60,334 nucleotides of DNA, taken from positions 1-60,334 of the forward strand of contig JAHJBZ010000013.1 of assembly GCA_018813295.1 (NCBI GenBank). Reading direction: 5' to 3'. The notes under the pieces were generated by a model. It was not told the DNA's origin and ran no database searches. It saw only the letters and a list, made by a program, of their open reading frames with translations. Positions 57,700-60,334 of this stretch are shown piece by piece (the first letter of the stretch is position 1; every line of letters begins with the position of its first letter). The stretch comes from Patescibacteria group bacterium. GTDB taxonomy: Bacteria; Patescibacteriota; Gracilibacteria; UM-FILTER-43-11. Position numbers and translations under genes: made by a program.

Positions 57700-59466
57700 A
57701 TGAAATATCGCGAAGTAATACCCTTAAAACAGCGTCCAGATTGGTCAGTAACACTCCCTGGCTCTAAATCGATTACCAATCGGGCATTTCTTTGTGCAGT
57801 GCTTGCCAATGGCAAGAGTCGTATTTTTGGTGCTTTAGAATCAGACGACACAAAGGTTATGCTCGAGGCTTTGAAACAGCTTGGTATTGGTGTTGAGGAA
57901 AAATCCGATCATATTATTATTGATGGCAGAGCTGGGGGGATGGATTCGTTTAATTTGGAGCTTAATTTGCATAATGCAGGTACGGCTACTCGTTTTTTAA
58001 CCGCTTTGATGGTTTTGCGTAATGGAGAAACGATTATAACTGGAGATAAAAGGATGCAGGATCGGCCAATTAAGGATCTTGTAGAGGGATTGCGCCAGAT
58101 TGGGGCTGATATTGAGTATTTAGGAAATGAGGGCTGTCCGCCATTACGAATTCTCAATTCTCAATTCTCAATTTTCAATAAAAATGAATACCTTATTAAA
58201 ATGAAAGGGGATAAAAGCAGTCAGTATTTTTCAGCTTTGATGATGATTGGACCGATCCTTGATAGGTCTCTTAAAATTGAGGTTATTGGAGACCTGGTCT
58301 CAAAACCGTATATCGATATTACATTGGCTACCCTTAAGCAATTTGGGATAGAAGTTAAGAACGAAAACTATCAATCTTTTATCATAGAGCCGCAAACCTA
58401 CCAGGCGACGGATTTTTATGTGGAAGGGGATGCGAGTGCGGCTAGTTACTGGACTTCTATTGCCTTTTTACATGAGGGGAAGGTTGAATTTACCAACCTT
58501 ACGAAGAAATCTATTCAAGGGGATATAGGGTATGAGGAAACCCTCATAAGGCAAAGGCAAGGGATTGTTAATATGGAGGATATGCCGGATGTGGCTATGA
58601 CTTTGGCAGTTACTGCACCATTTATTGATGGAGGGACAAAAATTACGGGTTTATCGACCTTGAGAATAAAAGAAACCGATCGCTTAGCGGCTTTAGAGGC
58701 TGAATTAAAGAAAATTGGTGTTAAGGTTAGTACGACAAAGGATTCAATTACGGTTAATGGCGTTCCCAGAAGGCGCGATTGGCCAATCGCGCCTTCTGGG
58801 AACATATCAACTTACAACGATCACAGAATGGCCATGTGTTTTGCGGTGGTTGGAACAAAGTTGCCTGGAGTCGTGATTGAGGATCCTGATTGCACAGAAA
58901 AAACTTATCCAAATTTTTGGAAGGATTTGGAACTCGCATATCTTTCTCCGATAAAATTAGGGAAGAAAAATCTGGTGTTAACAGGCATGCGTTGCAGTGG
59001 AAAAACGAGGTATGGAAAAATGATCGCAAAGTTTCTCAATCGGGAGTTTGTAGACATCGATGATGAGATAGAACGTCAGAAAAATATGAAAATACCTGAA
59101 ATTGTAAAGCGCTACGGTTGGCCACGTTTCCGAGAAGTTGAACAACAGATTTGTTCACAGTATTACGATGTGCAAAACCTTGTGATTGCAACTGGTGGGG
59201 GAGTGGTTTTGGATGAAAAAAATATGAAGTCGCTTAAGAAAAATGGAGTGAATATTTTTATTTTTTCAGACCCAAATGAAATCATAAATCGGATAGGAAA
59301 AAAATCCCAAACCCGACCATCACTCACTGGAAAAAAACCTGAGGAGGAAATTTTTGACATCTGGAAAGAGCGCCGAGATTTATATCTGAAATATGCAGAT
59401 GTGGTTTGGGATAATACGAGTGGGGAGGTTTTGGAGGAGAGTATTGACAATATTTTCCTTGTATGA
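57700..59466 (+). CDS. aroA-aroK: Fused EPSP synthase - shikimate kinase
   Basis: This 588-aa protein joins two shikimate-pathway enzymes. Residues 1-425 are AroA: LPGSKSITNRAFL (18-30), LHNAGTATRFLTAL (about 87-100), QDRPIKDLVEGL (about 118-129), GDKSSQYFSALM (about 169-180), RIKETDRLAALE (about 321-332) and TYNDHRMAMCF (about 369-379). Residues 425-588 are AroK: Walker A GMRCSGKTRYGK, DIDDEIE and FREVE. A loop just before TYNDHRM is encoded by a 42-bp palindrome (58762-58803), and another loop (ILNSQFSIFNKN, about 150-161) by an ATTCTCA micro-repeat. Both stay in frame with all key residues preserved. ATG 57700 is chosen over a TTG at 57679. Confidence 0.95.
   Translation: MKYREVIPLKQRPDWSVTLPGSKSITNRAFLCAVLANGKSRIFGALESDDTKVMLEALKQLGIGVEEKSDHIIIDGRAGGMDSFNLELNLHNAGTATRFLTALMVLRNGETIITGDKRMQDRPIKDLVEGLRQIGADIEYLGNEGCPPLRILNSQFSIFNKNEYLIKMKGDKSSQYFSALMMIGPILDRSLKIEVIGDLVSKPYIDITLATLKQFGIEVKNENYQSFIIEPQTYQATDFYVEGDASAASYWTSIAFLHEGKVEFTNLTKKSIQGDIGYEETLIRQRQGIVNMEDMPDVAMTLAVTAPFIDGGTKITGLSTLRIKETDRLAALEAELKKIGVKVSTTKDSITVNGVPRRRDWPIAPSGNISTYNDHRMAMCFAVVGTKLPGVVIEDPDCTEKTYPNFWKDLELAYLSPIKLGKKNLVLTGMRCSGKTRYGKMIAKFLNREFVDIDDEIERQKNMKIPEIVKRYGWPRFREVEQQICSQYYDVQNLVIATGGGVVLDEKNMKSLKKNGVNIFIFSDPNEIINRIGKKSQTRPSLTGKKPEEEIFDIWKERRDLYLKYADVVWDNTSGEVLEESIDNIFLV
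58762..58803. repeat. 42-bp perfect palindrome inside aroA
   Basis: GTTCCCAGAAGGCGCGATT plus GG is followed by its exact reverse complement. It is translated as VPRRRDWPIAPSGN. The core is shared with the intergenic palindrome at 38068-38111. Confidence 0.88.
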
Positions 59467-59505
59467 AATAATCGCATTCCTCCTTATTTTTTAAATAATA
59501 TAAAT

Positions 59506-59850
59506 ATGTTTGGTGGTGAAAATAAAGCCGAAAAAGGCATTTTAAAAGCCTTAAATGAGCATCCTTATGTAACTTTAACAGATGAACAAGTGGCTGAGGC
59601 AGCTGGAGTTGCTTATACAGAGACTTTCAGGGCTCTTCTTCAGGAGTTAGTTATGAATTGCACTGTTGAACGAGTGGAATTTGATAGTTTCCCATCAACT
59701 TTTGTTGGTAAGGGTGGAGAGCCTGTTAATAAAACTGTATTAGAAGGTGATCCATTAGCTACTGATATTAGAGATCAGGTATTCTACCGCCTTAAAGTTG
59801 AACAGCCAGAAAGAGAGCCTGATGACTCAGATCCTATTATGAGTGTGTAG
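59506..59850 (+). CDS. Hypothetical protein with winged-helix-like N-terminus
   Basis: In this 114-aa soluble acidic protein, residues 8-50 (GILKALNEHPYVTLTDEQVA, then FRALLQELVMN) resemble a small helix-turn-helix or winged-helix. The rest is beta-rich with an acidic tail. The family is not recognised. It ends 4 bases before the convergent next gene. Confidence 0.6.
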   Translation: MFGGENKAEKGILKALNEHPYVTLTDEQVAEAAGVAYTETFRALLQELVMNCTVERVEFDSFPSTFVGKGGEPVNKTVLEGDPLATDIRDQVFYRLKVEQPEREPDDSDPIMSV

Positions 59851-59854
59851 CAGT

Positions 59855-60310
59855 TTAGCTTGCTATTTTTTCAGCTTGTTCTCCGGTTTGTCTGTCTATA
59901 TAGTAAGTTTCATACAGCATTCGCTGTGGCCCATGGGCTGCTATGAATTTACCTTCAATTTTTACACGTTTTCCTTTTCTGAATTTTCCGCTGGATTCCA
60001 ATATATCAAGCGGAGTTGTTTTTTCGGCCTGTTTCCCAAATATATTTGCTATTTTATTTCTCCATGAACTCGGTTCCTGTTTTTTGGCTATTGCAACTTC
60101 AAAACCGGAATCAGTTAATACGTTTGGTATTATCCGGACAATGAAATTTTCATTTTCCAGGCGAATACTACCACCTTTATTAGTAAATTTATCAGAATAT
60201 TCTGTATAACCGGCATCGATAAAAAGCTGAGCTATTTCTCGTCTTTGACCTTCATTTACTGCTTCCGGATTTGTTTTTGCGATGTCTGGGGGTGTGTTTC
60301 CTTGGTACAT
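59855..60310 (-). CDS. Hypothetical protein, 151 aa
   Basis: This is an unrecognised soluble protein. The N-terminal half has helix-strand alternation (RREIAQLFIDAGYTEYSD, GGSIRLENENFIVRIIPN). Basic residues follow at about 75-120. No signal peptide or motif is visible. Start ATG is at 60310, near the window end. Confidence 0.58.
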   Translation of the reverse strand: MYQGNTPPDIAKTNPEAVNEGQRREIAQLFIDAGYTEYSDKFTNKGGSIRLENENFIVRIIPNVLTDSGFEVAIAKKQEPSSWRNKIANIFGKQAEKTTPLDILESSGKFRKGKRVKIEGKFIAAHGPQRMLYETYYIDRQTGEQAEKIAS

Positions 60311-60334
60311 ATAAAAAGAATTTAATATTATTTA

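Noticed and set aside
1-60334. Alternative genetic code with UGA read as Gly
   Set aside because: Genes such as the ZIP transporter end at TGA where homologues end, and conserved proteins contain no internal TGA. The two odd internal stops are TAA.

Overview
The window is low-GC, gene-dense bacterial DNA. It most resembles a Candidate Phyla Radiation (Patescibacteria) genome, possibly on the Peregrinibacteria side. This is inferred from gene content: large secreted PKD-repeat proteins, S-layer-homology proteins, VirB2/TrbC-like small membrane proteins, a sigma-region-4/HARE-type regulator, weak Shine-Dalgarno sites and several TTG/GTG starts. TGA acts as a normal stop (e.g. the ZIP transporter), so this is not one of the UGA-Gly lineages. 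No 16S rRNA or ribosomal protein is present to settle the taxonomy.

Layout. 1-5 kb: the 5' part of nadA, two small unknown genes, a divergent ornithine-carbamoyltransferase-family gene and argH, and a cytosine-deaminase-like amidohydrolase. 5-10 kb: a Fur/Zur-type regulator with a repeated operator-like array and a ZIP transporter, a DUF5320-DUF134-YibE/F operon, iscS-iscU, and a lone receiver protein. 10.2-15.6 kb: a broken gene, tRNA-Asn(GTT), and an island-like segment bounded by tRNA-Asn and a copy of its last 17 bases. The island holds a tightly packed cluster of a PurD-like ATP-grasp, a Ddl-like ATP-grasp and a lysine-2,3-aminomutase-like radical SAM enzyme. This is the best candidate here for an undescribed pathway. 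16-22 kb: typA/bipA, an SLH-Kazal surface protein, a HigBA-like toxin-antitoxin pair and a CDF zinc exporter. 22-28 kb: a GT4-GH57-GH15 alpha-glucan operon plus a ROK sugar kinase. 28-32 kb: a copper module (CsoR, HMA-membrane-cupredoxin protein, CopA).

32-36 kb: a secreted Cys-rich protein made of three tandem-repeat families. 36-45 kb: a membrane protein, upp, a small membrane protein overlapping an [FeFe] hydrogenase, a receiver-like protein, hflX, a 2Fe-2S ferredoxin, an exonuclease III and the sigma-4/HARE-like regulator behind three tandem promoters. 45-57 kb: an extracellular-structure region with a VirB2-like protein, a giant PKD protein carrying the same two-TM module, two more PKD membrane proteins, a PHP phosphoesterase and an SLH-metalloprotease gene cut by an in-frame TAA. 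57.7-59.5 kb: an aroA-aroK fusion, then two small unknown genes.

Two themes cut across the window. Metal homeostasis is prominent (Fur/ZIP, CDF, CsoR/CopA, Fe-S proteins). Small palindromic or micro-repeat elements lie in intergenic DNA and also in frame inside genes (aroA, GH57, copA and PKD genes), and one has replaced part of a tRNA-like fragment.
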